From Lumbricus rubellus (Eukaryota > Annelida > Clitellata > Crassiclitellata > Lumbricidae): a DNA stretch of 64,000 nucleotides. The stretch covers positions 6,339,537-6,403,536 of the forward strand of contig OX243824.1 of assembly GCA_945859605.1 (NCBI GenBank), in the 5' to 3' direction. Numbering within the stretch: the first letter of the stretch is position 1; the number at the start of each line of letters is the position of its first letter. The notes beneath the pieces were generated by a model. That model made no database searches. It saw only the letters and a list, made by a program, of their open reading frames with translations, and was not told the DNA's origin. This document shows, in pieces, positions 1-37,965 of the stretch. Position numbers and translations under genes: made by a program.

Positions 1-180
1 ATGTAGCTCCTGTAGGAACCCATTCCAGAGAACTGGGCAGATAACAGATATTTTTATTAATGATTATTATTATTGAATTCCATTTTTTTTTAAAGTGGCA
101 GCTGCTGCCTTAATATGCATCCGTGTGTTGATTTCATTGGGTTTTGCTCGCAATAACCTGGATTCGTGGAGTAATAACTG

Positions 181-575
181 ATTGATTCATTGATTCATTC
201 ACTCATTCATTCATTCACTCACTCATTCATTCACTCATTCATTCACTCGTTTATTCACTCATTCATTCACTCATTCATTCACTCATTCACTCATTCATTC
301 ATTCATTCATTCACTCATTCATTCACTCATTCATTCATTCATTCATTCACTCATTCATTCACTCATTTCATTCATTCATTCATTCATTCATTCACTCATT
401 CATTCAATCATTCATTCATTCATTCACTCATTCATCCATTCATCCATTCATTCATTCACTCATTCATTCATTCATTCGTTCATTCATTCGTTCATTCATT
501 CATTCATTCATTCATTCATTCATTCATTCATGCATCCATCCATCCATCCATCCATTCATTCATTCACTTATTGGT
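181..575. repeat. (ATTC)n microsatellite
   Basis: Almost pure ATTC tetranucleotide repeat with CACT interruptions, in the intron just upstream of the first visible PDZ exon. The open frame across it is repeat-encoded and not a gene. Bases 1-180 show nothing else I recognise. Confidence 0.95.
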
Positions 576-610
576 AATCTGTAATTGCACCTGGTTAGTT
601 TGATTGACAG

Positions 611-26836
<26,226 letters not shown>

Positions 26837-26972
26837 TTGATTATTATTGTGTTAAAGGATGATTGAACGTGCTCTGAGGATTTGTTGAGTGATATTATGA
26901 GTTGATTTGAGTTATTTTGTGACTTAACTGCACATATTTATGCATGGCCGCCCACATATGTATATTATATAT

Positions 26973-27023
26973 CAGGCGCCCTTGTAACGGTATGGCTGTG
27001 TTACGGCGCCATAGAAATCGTCA

Positions 27024-27061
<38 letters not shown>
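26973..27061 (-). repeat. (AAT)n-flanked dispersed repeat, copy 2
   Basis: Inverted relative of 2759-2845, with a GGCGCC-containing block next to an ATT run. Confidence 0.55.
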
Positions 27062-27065
27062 GTAT

Positions 27066-28241
27066 ATTATTATTATATATATATTATATATTGCAGAAGG
27101 TGCAAAACACAGTGGTAACAGTTATGTTTTGTTGGCAAGAGCTTGAATAATGCAAAAGAGGAAATTGGTTATTTTTAAAAATGGTATCTAAATTTCAGTT
27201 TCTCACTTTCACTTTGTGTATCATTAATGCATTAGTGCAAAGAAATTTGTGAATCAAAATATAGTTAAATTGGTGTCGATTTTCCCACGGATTGGGGGCA
27301 AGTGCCCCTTCTTGCCCTTGTTTGCGGGCGCCCATGTATTTATGCCGATTATTAGCATTGTTATGCATGTAGGGGCAAGTCTGTTGGGTTAGTCGGTAGG
27401 GTGATTAATTGTTGAAAGGTAGTGAATGATAAAGTGATTCTGTTAATAGATTCTGTTAATAGGTTATTCATTAATTGTACTGATGTCCATTGTTGATTGA
27501 TCGGTTATGTACAGGTGTACATTGTACATGTGTGCATTGTACAGGTGTACAAAGCTTTTGGTACCAATTTCAAGAGAATGGGAAGTCTACTAGAATTCTT
27601 CAGTGTACAACAGTACATAAACCAGAGCTCTGTGTTGGAGCTTATTGGTTGGTTTTATGCTAAATGTTATTGTATTGCTATCCTTATTATTGTCGTTGTT
27701 ATTATTTTTCATTATTAAATAAAGCTTTATGCAAATTGCACAACTGTGTGTAGCCTGAAAGACGCTTCAAGCAACAGCTTCCGAAATATCAAAGCATTAC
27801 TACTGAGCAAATGATTGGGGAATATTTAGTTAAGTAGTTTATTGAAATGTTAGGCCTAATGAAGATGCATTGCATAAATAGCCTACATTTGTAGCAATTT
27901 TGAGTTATTACAGAAAAGCTATGATACGCTGGTATCGCTTGAAGTTCACATTCCATTGGTAATTTGTACAAACAATATCAACAGCCTAAAATTGTACACA
28001 CCAATATGTAGTAATTATTGTCTATTGCTTATGTTACTTAAAGACTCAATTTAGCTCACATAATTATTGAAATCGGAAAAATGATTTCATTGTTTTTAGT
28101 GTTTGGCAGCGCTTAAGCCCTTGCAGAGTGGTAAAAATGTTTGAACCCCTCTTAGTTGTTCAGGTATAAGTTTTAAAACTTTATTATTAGGCGCATAGCT
28201 GTTTTAAAATGAAGTTAGACTAAGTGCTGTTTTCAATATGG
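27066..28241. other. Intergenic / 3' UTR, little recognised
   Basis: Contains a short GTACATTGTACAGGTGTACA repeat near 27510-27550. No coding signal seen. Confidence 0.4.
27718..27723 (+). terminator. Candidate poly(A) signal of the PDZ gene
   Basis: AATAAA about 880 nt after the PDZ stop codon. Other AATAAA occur further on (for example 29165), so this is a candidate only. Confidence 0.35.
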
Positions 28242-28249
28242 TATGCAGT

Positions 28250-28568
28250 CAAGGGCGGATCCAGGGGGCCAATCCGGCCATGGCCCCTCCATTTAGAAAT
28301 GCCCATGTATCGTGCCCCCTCCCATTTGGTTTTAGTATGGTATGTTATATTTTGAGGACATTTGGACTGGACAACTAAATAAAAAAAGGTCATCAGCTTT
28401 TGTAGGCGGACAAGATGGTATCCTTTTCCCGAAATTTCGAGCAGATGACTAAAAAAAAGTCATCAACTTTTTTGGCGGATAGGAAAGAAAAATTTTCATG
28501 ACCCTAGGTCAAGAATTTTTGCCCCCCACCCCACCCCCCCCGTCCAAAGTTTCTGTATCCGCCCCTGT
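28250..28568. mobile_element. hAT-like MITE, 319 bp
   Basis: Ends CAAGGGCGGATCCAG and, inverted, ACAGGGGCGGATACAG. Flanked by exact 8-bp duplications TATGCAGT at 28242-28249 and 28569-28576. Eight-base duplications and such ends fit the hAT superfamily. No transposase. Confidence 0.75.
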
Positions 28569-28710
28569 TATGCAGTTGTTACCGTCTGTTGTTAAATGCA
28601 TTCTAGCGCGGAGTCGAAAGGAACACAAGTTCGGAGACGTTGTTTACGTTGTTGGTTGATATGTATGTCATAATAAATCTACAATAATATTTTATGTAGT
28701 ATCAGTCTAG

Positions 28711-28933
28711 CAGGGGCGCAACCAGAAAATTTTCCTGGGGGGTGCTCAGAATTATTATTGTAAGCGCCGATGGTGCGAAGTAGCGAGTGCCAAAGGAAAG
28801 ACCGAATGACCCCTACCCCCCTCCCCCCGTCACGCACCAAAAAACTCATCGGATTTGGAAAAATTGCGTGGGTCACCTTTTTAGCCTGGGGGGTGCTCAA
28901 GCACCCCCCAGCACCCCCCTAGTTGCGCCACTG
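28711..28933. mobile_element. hAT-like MITE, 223 bp
   Basis: Ends CAGGGGCGCAACCAG and, inverted, CAGTGGCGCAACTAG. Exact 8-bp duplications CAGTCTAG at 28703-28710 and 28934-28941. GC-rich GGGGGGTGCTCA/AGCACCCCCC inner arms. Confidence 0.8.
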
Positions 28934-28941
28934 CAGTCTAG

Positions 28942-30305
28942 GTTCTATATATATATGCTCGCAACATGTTAAAGACTTTTCTGACTTTTCTGTGAATGTG
29001 ATAATTAAAATCCCGTAATGTGATTTGTCTCAACACCGTACAAGTCGCATCATTTTGCTCTGAGTTGTGCATTGTGTACAGTGTACACACGTATGTTAGC
29101 GTTAACTTGCTATGTGATTTATCTTTAAATGTAATGTAATGTGCATGGTGTTATTTTTGATTAGAATAAAACGCTTGTAGGATTCTCTCGTTTCTTTACA
29201 TTCCAAAAAATGATTTTTCATTATTGTTTAGCGATTGACTCTTTGATTGTTTGTTGATATTTTTTAAAGGCTGCGTACTGGCAACATTTTATCACATCAA
29301 CCTTATTGCAAACTGTTTCAGTTTACGTTATTCTAACTGGAAATTACTTCAGGCCATGGTTGAAAATTCTGTGGAAGTTGCATTTGGGCAACTTCAGGGA
29401 TTTTTAACGTGCAGCCGTTCACAAAATGTGCAGCTCTAAATGGATCTATGCAGTTGTAGGAGCACTTCTTTACAGTTAAAACTAGCAAAAATGGTCATTG
29501 TCCCCGATTGGAAGTAATTTACCATAGAAGATGGGCAGGAAAAGGAGTTGTGCAGTTCTAAAAATTTCTTTAAAACAGCCCTGGGCAACTTGCAACCTCG
29601 CACATTGATTTTTATAAGGTCAGTGTATCTTTAAAGGAGTTTAAGACACTTGCATTTCGGTCAATTCTTAATCCCCATGTTGAATGCCTTTTGACGACGA
29701 AATCTGTAGTTCTGTTATGAATCAAAGTGTTGTATGAAGAATTTCGTTCAAACTGCAAATGGTACTACATCGAAGATTGCCTGTGTTCAGCCGCTTTTTT
29801 CTATCGTGATTTTCTATCTATGGTTGTCAGTGTAATTATAAATCGTTTAAACAAATGCATGTTGAAAAATGTGAAATTGAACAGAGTTGAGAATAAGTTG
29901 GGAGTCTTTGTTTGCGTCTGTTAGTAACTGTTGTTGATATGAAAAGAGCAAAAGTAATGTGATGTTTTGTGATGTGTTTGCAACTGTTCCATTATTAGGC
30001 CTATAAAGTATATACAACATTTCAAAACGCTTCACATTATATTTACTACCGACAAATCTACAAGTATATTTACACATGATGGTGCCACCCGTCACTACAC
30101 CGGTAAATATACACTTTATCACTGGAGGTTGCCTGCGTTGACTGCTAAAAAATCCACTTTATCACTAAAGGTTGCCTTTTCATCCATTTTATCACTCAAG
30201 GTGACCTTTACTGACTGCTGAAAAATTAACTCCACTTGATGTGGCCTTCTATAGGTTGTCATTGTGCTAATTACACATGTTGACTTGGATAGATGCCTCT
30301 AATCA
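28942..30305. other. Intergenic, nothing recognised
   Basis: AT-rich sequence between the convergent PDZ gene and CDIN1. CACTTTATCACT-type repeats lie near 30110-30200, possibly within the CDIN1 3' UTR. Confidence 0.4.
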
Positions 30306-30440
30306 GTGCTTAAAGTGTTAAAAAAGAAGTGCCTGGATGCCCCTCCTTTGTTCAGGTGTTCTGGCAAATAAGTAGCAGAACAGCATAGAGATTTGAAAAT
30401 AAGTGCCTGGACGCCGTCCATGACCGTCCTGCCACACTTT
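30306..30440 (+). repeat. Inverted-repeat arm left of CDIN1 last exon
   Basis: Begins CAGTGCTTAAAGTGTT and contains AAGTGCCTGGATGCCCCT and GCCGTCCATGACCGTCC. A diverged reverse-complement copy is at 31325-31497. The pair brackets the CDIN1 terminal exon. No target duplication was found. Confidence 0.65.
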
Positions 30441-30741
30441 ATGCCATCCCCCTAATAATGAACAAGTCCATAAGAGCAGTTCGCATTTAATCCAATAGTC
30501 GGGGTGCAGTCATGATTCAAGTCTTTGTTGGAAAAAAAATACCAGTAATTCACGAATTTGCAATTGTGCTGTGACCTGAAAATGCAAATTACCTATAAGA
30601 AGCCACTCTGCTTGTGGGATTTTGAGCTCAGATAAATTGGATTAACTTAAACATGGCCATTTGCAATTTCCAAACCTGTACACACACACACAAGTTATAA
30701 TTAATGCTGTTGCAATGGTCCTGCTACGACAAAGGCTCCCG

Positions 30742-33700
30742 TTACAGACTGACGACTAACGAAACAAAGTCTTCTGGAAAGTGATCCATAACAAGAATTC
30801 CTTTTTCACGATGAACGTCCAACTCCTCAACAAAACCGAACCAGTAAATGACGAGACCAGAACCAAACCTACAATAAATAATAAAACTGATCCAGTAAAT
30901 CTTCAACAGTGTGCACAGTAGTCCAGTGGCTGGCCTATTGGATCCTAGTCCAAGAGTCCAGGGATTCAAAACCTCGGTAGGGCAGAAATTTTATAAGAGT
31001 GACGAAGGCTGGTATAGCCTGATTATTCAGAAATGAAAATGGTAAGATCATGCATTGACTGAAAAAAACATGTGCACTTACAGTATTTATTTTTGTCTGC
31101 ACCCCAGATTCGCATTTCGGTGATAAATTGGGCAATTAAGAAGTTTATTTTAATAATAACAGTACATGAATCGACATCCATAGCTGCCCGATCAAGGTTG
31201 ACTTTAGCGACTATTCCTCTTTTAGCATCAATACCAAAACTAAATTAAAATCTCCGTGCCAGCTTGTAGTATTCTTCGTAAGATCAAATGAATCCAACAG
31301 CAATTAATACTAATTGTTGCTTAAAAACAGTCCGGGACGGTCATGGACGGTGTCCTGGCACTTATTTTAAAATCTCTGTGCCGTCCTTCCACTTGTTTGG
31401 CCAGCACACCTGAAAATGTATGGGGCATCCTGGCACTTCTTTTGGAAAGGTAAGGGGCGTCCAGGCACTTCTTTTTTTACACTTTTAGCACTGAAAATAC
31501 AAGTTGTTGCTTAAATACAGTGTCATAAGGAGAACAAACTGGAGAATGTAAATGGATATACCGACCTGTTCCAATAGCTCCAGAACTGATCCTTGAGGTA
31601 GGCATCGTGGCATTCTGGGTCGCCAAATGATGCTTTACTCTCAATCCAGTTCACAACACATCCACCAATCGCTGTAGAAAAACGACAAAAGATAAACATG
31701 TTCAATTCAGTTCTTAAAATCCATTTGTTTCTCTAAGGTTATTCAGTAGCGCTCCCCGTGCAAGAGATCATTCTTTATTAGACTACAAAAACCAATGCAC
31801 AGTAGCTTACAGAGAAGGTAAACAATAGAAACAATTAGTCATATAACGTCCTCTTAATAAATTAATTAAAGCTGAGGGACAGAACACACTTTGCCATTAA
31901 GTATATAGGGAGCGCCTCTGAGTAGTTTTTTTACTTAAAGGAGCGCTATATAAATGTCCAAATGAATGAAGTTAAGTGAATGCCAAAACGAGCCCACACT
32001 CTATGCAGTGACTCAAAAGATCACAGAAATTCTGGATGGTTCAAAATACTAGAAAAACCATCTTTCTACAAATTACGAGTAGGAATCTATCCCCTTACCT
32101 ACAGGGACTTGTAGCTTTATGTCCGGGGTTTTGTCGTAGCCTTTCGAGCGCAACTGGTCCTCATCTGAAACATTTACAGTCAAAGAATTATTAGCCAAAG
32201 AATTATTAATTAATTATTTATTTCATATTAATTATTTATTTCATTAATTCATTAATTATTATTAATTAACAACACACAGCAGCTCAAGTACATGTAACAA
32301 ATTTCCCTCAATAAATTTCCCTAGTAGTTGGCTGATACCATTCATAGCTTTCACCAAACGTAAGGTCTAGTAATGAAGCGGTGGTGTAATGGGTATGTTC
32401 GTTGCCTTGCAGCCTCAGGGTTGCAGGTTTGAATCCACCTCAAGCTACCTTGTAGGAACCTTGGGCAAGTCCTTTACCCACAATTACTCAGCGTCTCGAC
32501 GTGAAACTCCGATTCAGTGTCCGCGCTGCAGTCGGGAGCGCTATAACGAGTGCACATACAAACAATCCAGTCATCTAAATCAAGTCCGTTGTCACTACAC
32601 TGTTCCCTTCACTTCTCTGCACTGCAGGCAAAACTTCTTGTCCTACATTTCATATCTCACCTTGGTATGGAAAGCCAAGTTCATCCAACTTCCTTCGCAG
32701 GAATTCTTCCATTTCGTGACCAACAGAACTGATACAATCAACAGTCAAGGAGAAAACAGAATTAGTCTGATTTTTCCAGTATAAGAGTTCAAGAGACTGT
32801 ATAATATAATGCAACACCTTGGTAACGTTGCTTGCGATGGCAGAGTGGTTAGCCGAGATGGGCACATCTACGTCAATTGGTAATCGAAAAAAATTAGAAT
32901 TAGCTATTTTTTATCAATTAGCTAATCAATTAGCTGATCAAATTAGCCAATCAATTAGTTAATCAATTAGCTAATCAATTAGAATCCAGTCAATTAGTTA
33001 CCCATCTCTGGTGATTAGTATTCTCAACTGTTGGATCCGATCTAGACTACAGCTGTCAACCAACAGCAAGAGTTCAAATCCATGCTAATGCAGAAATGTG
33101 ATGTACTCAAGGCGAAAATCTGTCTAAACATAACGTGGATCAATGATAATAATCATCAATTTCTATAGCGCCACTTCAAGAGAAACTCGTCAGAAGTGTT
33201 CCCGACCTGACGGCAACAAATCAGAACGAAATAGAATTGTTTTCAAATGCTCGAGAAAAAGAGACAAAGACAGACCAAGAAGTTGATTAATTACGGAGGC
33301 TGCTGGTAGGCAACTTATTCCAATCAATACGCAATCAATAAACCAATCAATAAATCAATCAAACGGATACTGTTTCAAGGTGTCGACCACCGGACCATAG
33401 ACCTCATCAGCCATTGTGCACTGAAAGAAGCAATAATACTTATACAACATCTTAATTATTATTATTATTGATAATAATTAAGATAATATAATCAATAACT
33501 TATACAACATCTTAATTATTATTATTATTGATACTATCGCACTATAAATTGTAATCATACTGCACCATGTTTGTTTGAAATTAAATGAAAATTATTACAA
33601 CATTTCATTTCATTTTTTTATTAAACCCCCAAATATTTTTCAATTAAAGCAGTACATCAAAAACATAATTGTTTTAATAACAGAACAGATAACACAGCAA

Positions 33701-36672
33701 ATTTATAAGAAAGCATAGGGAACAAAGGGCACACCTAAAGGGACGGGTCCCGCTGGAAGGGGCCCATGACAACATGAAATGATAGAAGTAACTGAGCAGA
33801 TACGACTACCGACAGTAGTGTTGTTTGATGCTTAAATTCTACGATATGTGTCTTCAAACAAAGACAATAGACTTCAAGTAGACAATGGTCGCAGTTACCA
33901 TGTCGATTTCCAACGCAAGTCGAGCATCGTCAAGGCGACTCGTATCTTTGAGCAGCTGAGTAACAATGGATTTTGGCGCTGAGACAACAAAGCAAAGCAG
34001 TTGTCATATTGTGAGGAAAGCCTAATTGGGATTTTTTTCCTAAAGGTTGCAAATCACGAGCAGTCACAATAAATTTATTTGTAATCAAAAATGCAATTCA
34101 ATCAATTCCACGTTGTGCATTCAACGAACCCAAATGTCAGCACAACGACTAAAAAATCCAAGCAGTCATTCGTCACCAACGTCTGAATCATGATGCATCA
34201 TTTTACAGATACAACATGGATCAAAATAATCCTAGAAGCAATCGTAATGGCAAGAAAAACACACGATTCATTGATTCATTCATCATGGAGATTCGTATAG
34301 CGCTCCTTCAAGATTACTACGCAAGAGCGCTCCCGACCCAGCCCGGCTGAAAACGAGTTTTAAGGTTGTAATAAAATGCATCTGATTAAATGTACATATT
34401 TTGTTCATTGAAGTTGACATAGGCCAAACAATCAGGTTTTTTGTCACATTCCTCCAAATTCTTGATCATGATAGCAGTGTTTTTACTGGTTCTTAGAGCT
34501 AACACTGAATAAGTCAACAAACAACATAATGTTCCACAAATATGACCACATAATAGACTGTAGAGTAAATGCAAATGAAGAGTGGACTTTTAATTCCAAC
34601 AACGTCTGATGAGCCACAACTTACGTGACATTCCGTTATACTTTGTGTACATCAAGTGACGCTCCAGTATTATCCGCGCCATAAGCGCTGGCGACAGACC
34701 GGTCTGAAATCACATGACAAAATTTGCAGAAGAGAAATCAACTTTTAGGATATATATTTAAGAAAATAAATTATCACTATTTCTTATAGCAAACAAAATC
34801 TGCAAACCGAATAACATACAATGTCATCTTACTGCAACTTCGTTAATAGCATCTTTGACAATTGACTGCTTGCCATGTATGTGTATGAGCACTTGTTATG
34901 GTACCCCTTCAAGATTTCTACTCAGAGGCGCTCCTGACTACAGCGCTGCCGCTCAATCAGAGTTTTACACCAAAGTGCATGTGTAATTTTGCAAGTTAAA
35001 GACTTGCTCAGGATCTTTGAGGTGGATTTGAACCCTCACCCTGCCAGCTCCAATGCACCGAAAATACCTCTATACCACCACACCACATGATGTCTGTACA
35101 TCAGAACGTGGATTAGCAATTGGCAAAATGAAGAATATACAGGTCTTCTTAATTGATCAAATGCATTTCTAACCACAGCATAAATATGATAATTTTTATT
35201 GGAAATGCTGGAGGGCACAATGGATGCAACACCAGGAGAAAAAAAAATGCTGCCGAAAACAGCTTTGTTGGTAATTGGAAAATTGAGTAAGTACACACCA
35301 TTTGTGCGAGATGTAAGATGACACGTTTCTCCGTTTGATGCTGCGATTCTTCGATGTATCTAGACACCAAACGATACAACAAAAAATGAGCAAAGCATCA
35401 AAAAAGCAGCATTTCCATATTTATAATGACAAATATGTATCAAAGGTAGGGCTTTTTAACAGAATTTTTATAACTGCACAACTTCTTCTATCCCTGGATG
35501 GTATTTGAATTTTTCCCCAAAGAGTTTTCATTCAGGAGCGTTAATTTTCTAGCCTGTAAACTATCAGCCTCAAGTTAAAAAGTTCAAGACCAAAAGTTCT
35601 CTATACTAACTAACAGAATTAATGCGTTACGAGAACATGCCAACAGGACTTAGGTCAAATTGAAAGTGTGAGGTTACTGCCCAGCAAACATATGAAAATT
35701 ATTTAATTAAGTTGCTAAATTATAACCTGTAGTAATACTCGTCCATCTTGTCTGGCACATGATGTCGCGCATGAATTCTCTTCACTTTCCTCTGCAAACA
35801 AAATCAAAACACGTCAGACGAAGGTCAGACCATAAAATAACTTACTAGGATGTGGTAAACGCTCTAATATGAAGAGCGCATGGACATGAGATCGCTCCCT
35901 GCAACCTCCCAAAAGGTCCATTCAACCCTTCCACTCTGCAATTAGCGTTGGTACGATGGGCAGTAGGATGTGATGGATGCCTTTCGTGGCTGACAAACAG
36001 TTAAATTCAACTCCTGTAATAACTAACTTGTAATCATCTGTCATACTATGAATTGTAATCATTTTGTGTTGTGCCAGTTATAAATTAAACGAAGATAATA
36101 ATAATTATCAGAAACATGAGCTCAAGATTGCAAGAAGCAGGACTTAACGAACTTTCGTTAAAACTTTAGATAAAGCTTGGAAAATCCAAGATCATAGAAA
36201 AATTCACAAGCCAAACGAATCATCAAATGAACAGAAAACAGATGGATGATGAGTCGTCACTTACCTGATATTCTTGCGAAAAGATACTGCACAACGTCTT
36301 TGGAGGAACTCTACAAATCATTTTGAAAACAAATCAGAACATTATATTATATATGCAAACAAACGAAAGACCGACTAATCCAAGTATTTAACGGGGCGCG
36401 GGGGTGTAGCGGGTACACTCGTTGCCCTGCAGCCGGAGGGTTGCAGGTTCGAATCCAACTCAAGCCGTCGCGTAGAAATTTTGGGCAAGTCCTTCACTCG
36501 CAATTGCTCGGGCGCTTCGGTGTGAAACTCCGATGCAGTGTTCGCGCTGTAGTCGGGAACGCCTCTGAGTAGTGAACTTTAAGTGGCGCTATAGAAATGG
36601 AGAAATAAAGTGGACATAATTATTAAACTTACTCGGGAAACTTTGCGATCACGACGGCCAAACAGACATTTT
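30742..36672 (-). CDS. CDIN1: CDAN1-interacting nuclease 1 (C15orf41)
   Basis: Coding exons in transcript order: 36672-36633, 36310-36265, 35791-35727, 35359-35299, 34703-34625, 33978-33899, 33420-33371, 32728-32661, 32164-32099, 31671-31566 and 30868-30742 (stop 30744-30742). All joins keep frame, giving 261 residues; the human protein is about 281, so the start exon (about 20 residues) is not identified. Strong landmarks are [76 protein letters not shown] and [19 protein letters not shown]. The TPD and ESK motifs supply the PD-(D/E)XK nuclease signature. The human protein partners codanin-1 and is mutated in congenital dyserythropoietic anaemia I (established knowledge). The N-terminal exon 36672-36633 is the least certain. 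Confidence 0.92.
31325..31497 (-). repeat. Inverted-repeat arm right of CDIN1 last exon
   Basis: Reverse-complement relative of 30306-30440, with an extra internal copy of the AAGTGCCAGGATGCCCC motif. Lies in the last CDIN1 intron. Confidence 0.65.
31905..31972 (+). repeat. GCGCTATATAAAT tail fragment
   Basis: GGGAGCGCCTCTGAGTAG, a short gap, GGAGCGCTATATAAATG, then AATG units. Short LINE/SINE-type tail. Confidence 0.65.
32374..32568 (+). mobile_element. tRNA-derived SINE
   Basis: A-box-like GTGGTGTAATGG, B-box GGTTTGAATCC, conserved body CTTGGGCAAGTCCTTTACCC and a short tail with GCGCTATAACGAGTGCACAT. The tail is internally shortened. Confidence 0.8.
32890..33000. repeat. AATTAGCTAATC tandem repeat
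   Basis: About eight degenerate 12-nt units in a CDIN1 intron. Confidence 0.8.
33163..33320 (-). repeat. Dispersed repeat with GCGCTATATAAAT tail, copy 2
   Basis: Matches 8595-8790 (TATAGCGCCACTTCAAG and CCCGACCTGACGGCAACAAA). Confidence 0.65.
34270..34350 (-). repeat. Retroelement tail fragment
   Basis: ATTC units, TATAGCGCTCCTTCAAG and GCGCTCCCGACCCAGCC in reverse orientation. Confidence 0.6.
34878..35091 (-). mobile_element. tRNA-derived SINE (old copy)
   Basis: Diverged copy: CACTTGTTATGGTACCCCTT, AGAGGCGCTCCTGAC, and the promoter end with TGGATTTGAACCC and ATACCACCACACCAC. Lies in a CDIN1 intron. Confidence 0.75.
36392..36606 (+). mobile_element. tRNA-derived SINE
   Basis: GGGGCGCGGGGGTGTAGCGG start, B-box GGTTCGAATCC, CTTCACTCGCAATTGCTCGG body, tail GTGGCGCTATAGAAATGG. 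Confidence 0.85.
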
Positions 36673-37965
36673 CTGTAGAAATTACAACTTTTATAATACT
36701 ATTATATTCGTGCAGTTTCATTTTACTGAACAACGCATTAACAGCAATTAATCGCTAATGCAAATTAATTACTTTTCTTGTTTGGCACAAAATGTTTTTC
36801 AATGAAATTGAACACCCGCGTTGCGCATGGCCGAGGCAAAATATAAGTAAGGAAGTAAAGAAAATAAATTAATGCGTGCATCTTGTGGTGCTAAACATTT
36901 ACTAGATTTCTCGGTTTTCTACACAATAACGCTCAAGCTCCAAACGGAAGCCAAGCGTGGGGCTCCAGCCGCCCCAGCTTATTCACGAGCGCTGCGTCGA
37001 GTCAAAAAGGTTGTCCGTAAGAGTAGCCAGGGTGAGAATTGCCGGGGGGTTGGGAGGGTTCAACCCCCAGTCTTTCTTAGAGCCCCATGTTAAAGTCTGT
37101 TTTCACACCCCGATTCCAAGTATATAATTGTCCACCCCCTCCCAGTTATTTTTCCACAATTCTTACACTGAGAGTAGCCTATAGTCCAAAATAAAGTGGT
37201 CCGGGTCGAGTTTGGCTACCATAGGATTGGAGGGACGGAACAGCTAATAAGGCGGGTGCACAATTAATGCACATGTCGACGTTGTGTGGGTCGGAAATGT
37301 TCAGTTCCTCCACCATCATTGCTAATCACATACCATCACCTTCCTGAATCCTCAGGCTCCTCTAGGCCTATCAATCAGATGAGACACAGCAAAGTACGGA
37401 GCCTTGAGGAACGCCACAAGGTAGTAAAAGGTCTACGAACAGTGAATGGGGTTTTAATAGAAAAGGATCTGGAAGACAAATAAGACTTGACCCGGCTGGG
37501 AGTAGGCCTAGAGCAGTGCCAGAGACGCCAAGTAAGTAGGCCTATATTTTTTTTATATTAATCCAACTGCATAACCGCAAACCAAGAATACGGCCCAAAT
37601 TTAACCTGCCCAGGGTGCGATTGTGGCTGTTTAAGTTTAACGACTTTGCGTCATATTAAGAATGATTAATGTCGCCTTTCTTACCCCCAGTGTCTGGACT
37701 GGCACTGCCAAAGTACGAACAGAATTCGACGTTGGCAGGAACAAGAACCTTCTAAGTAATAGAAGGCTCTGGCCCCTGGGCAGAACCTACTACATTGTAA
37801 TTAAAGTTATTGAAGCTGCACACAAATTGAATGTCCATATTAATTTTATGGTCAATGTTGATAAAATTATGTACCGGTGCTTGTAGCATACGTGTACAAG
37901 GCATGTTCACAAAAATTAAAGCGTGTGGTTTATTTATGCGAGTTTAGTTGCATATTGTAATCAGT
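36673..37965. promoter_or_regulatory. Divergent CDIN1-ALG1 intergenic region
   Basis: The two genes start head to head across at most 1.3 kb, so a shared bidirectional promoter is likely (inference). The region also holds a repeat at 37025-37170 (TTCAACCCCCAGT...CCACCCCCTCCCAG) related to 50442-50580. The missing CDIN1 first exon should lie here. Confidence 0.4.

Noticed and set aside
190..603. 137-residue His/Ser/Phe/Ile open frame
   Set aside because: Translation of the ATTC microsatellite, with no start context or conserved features.
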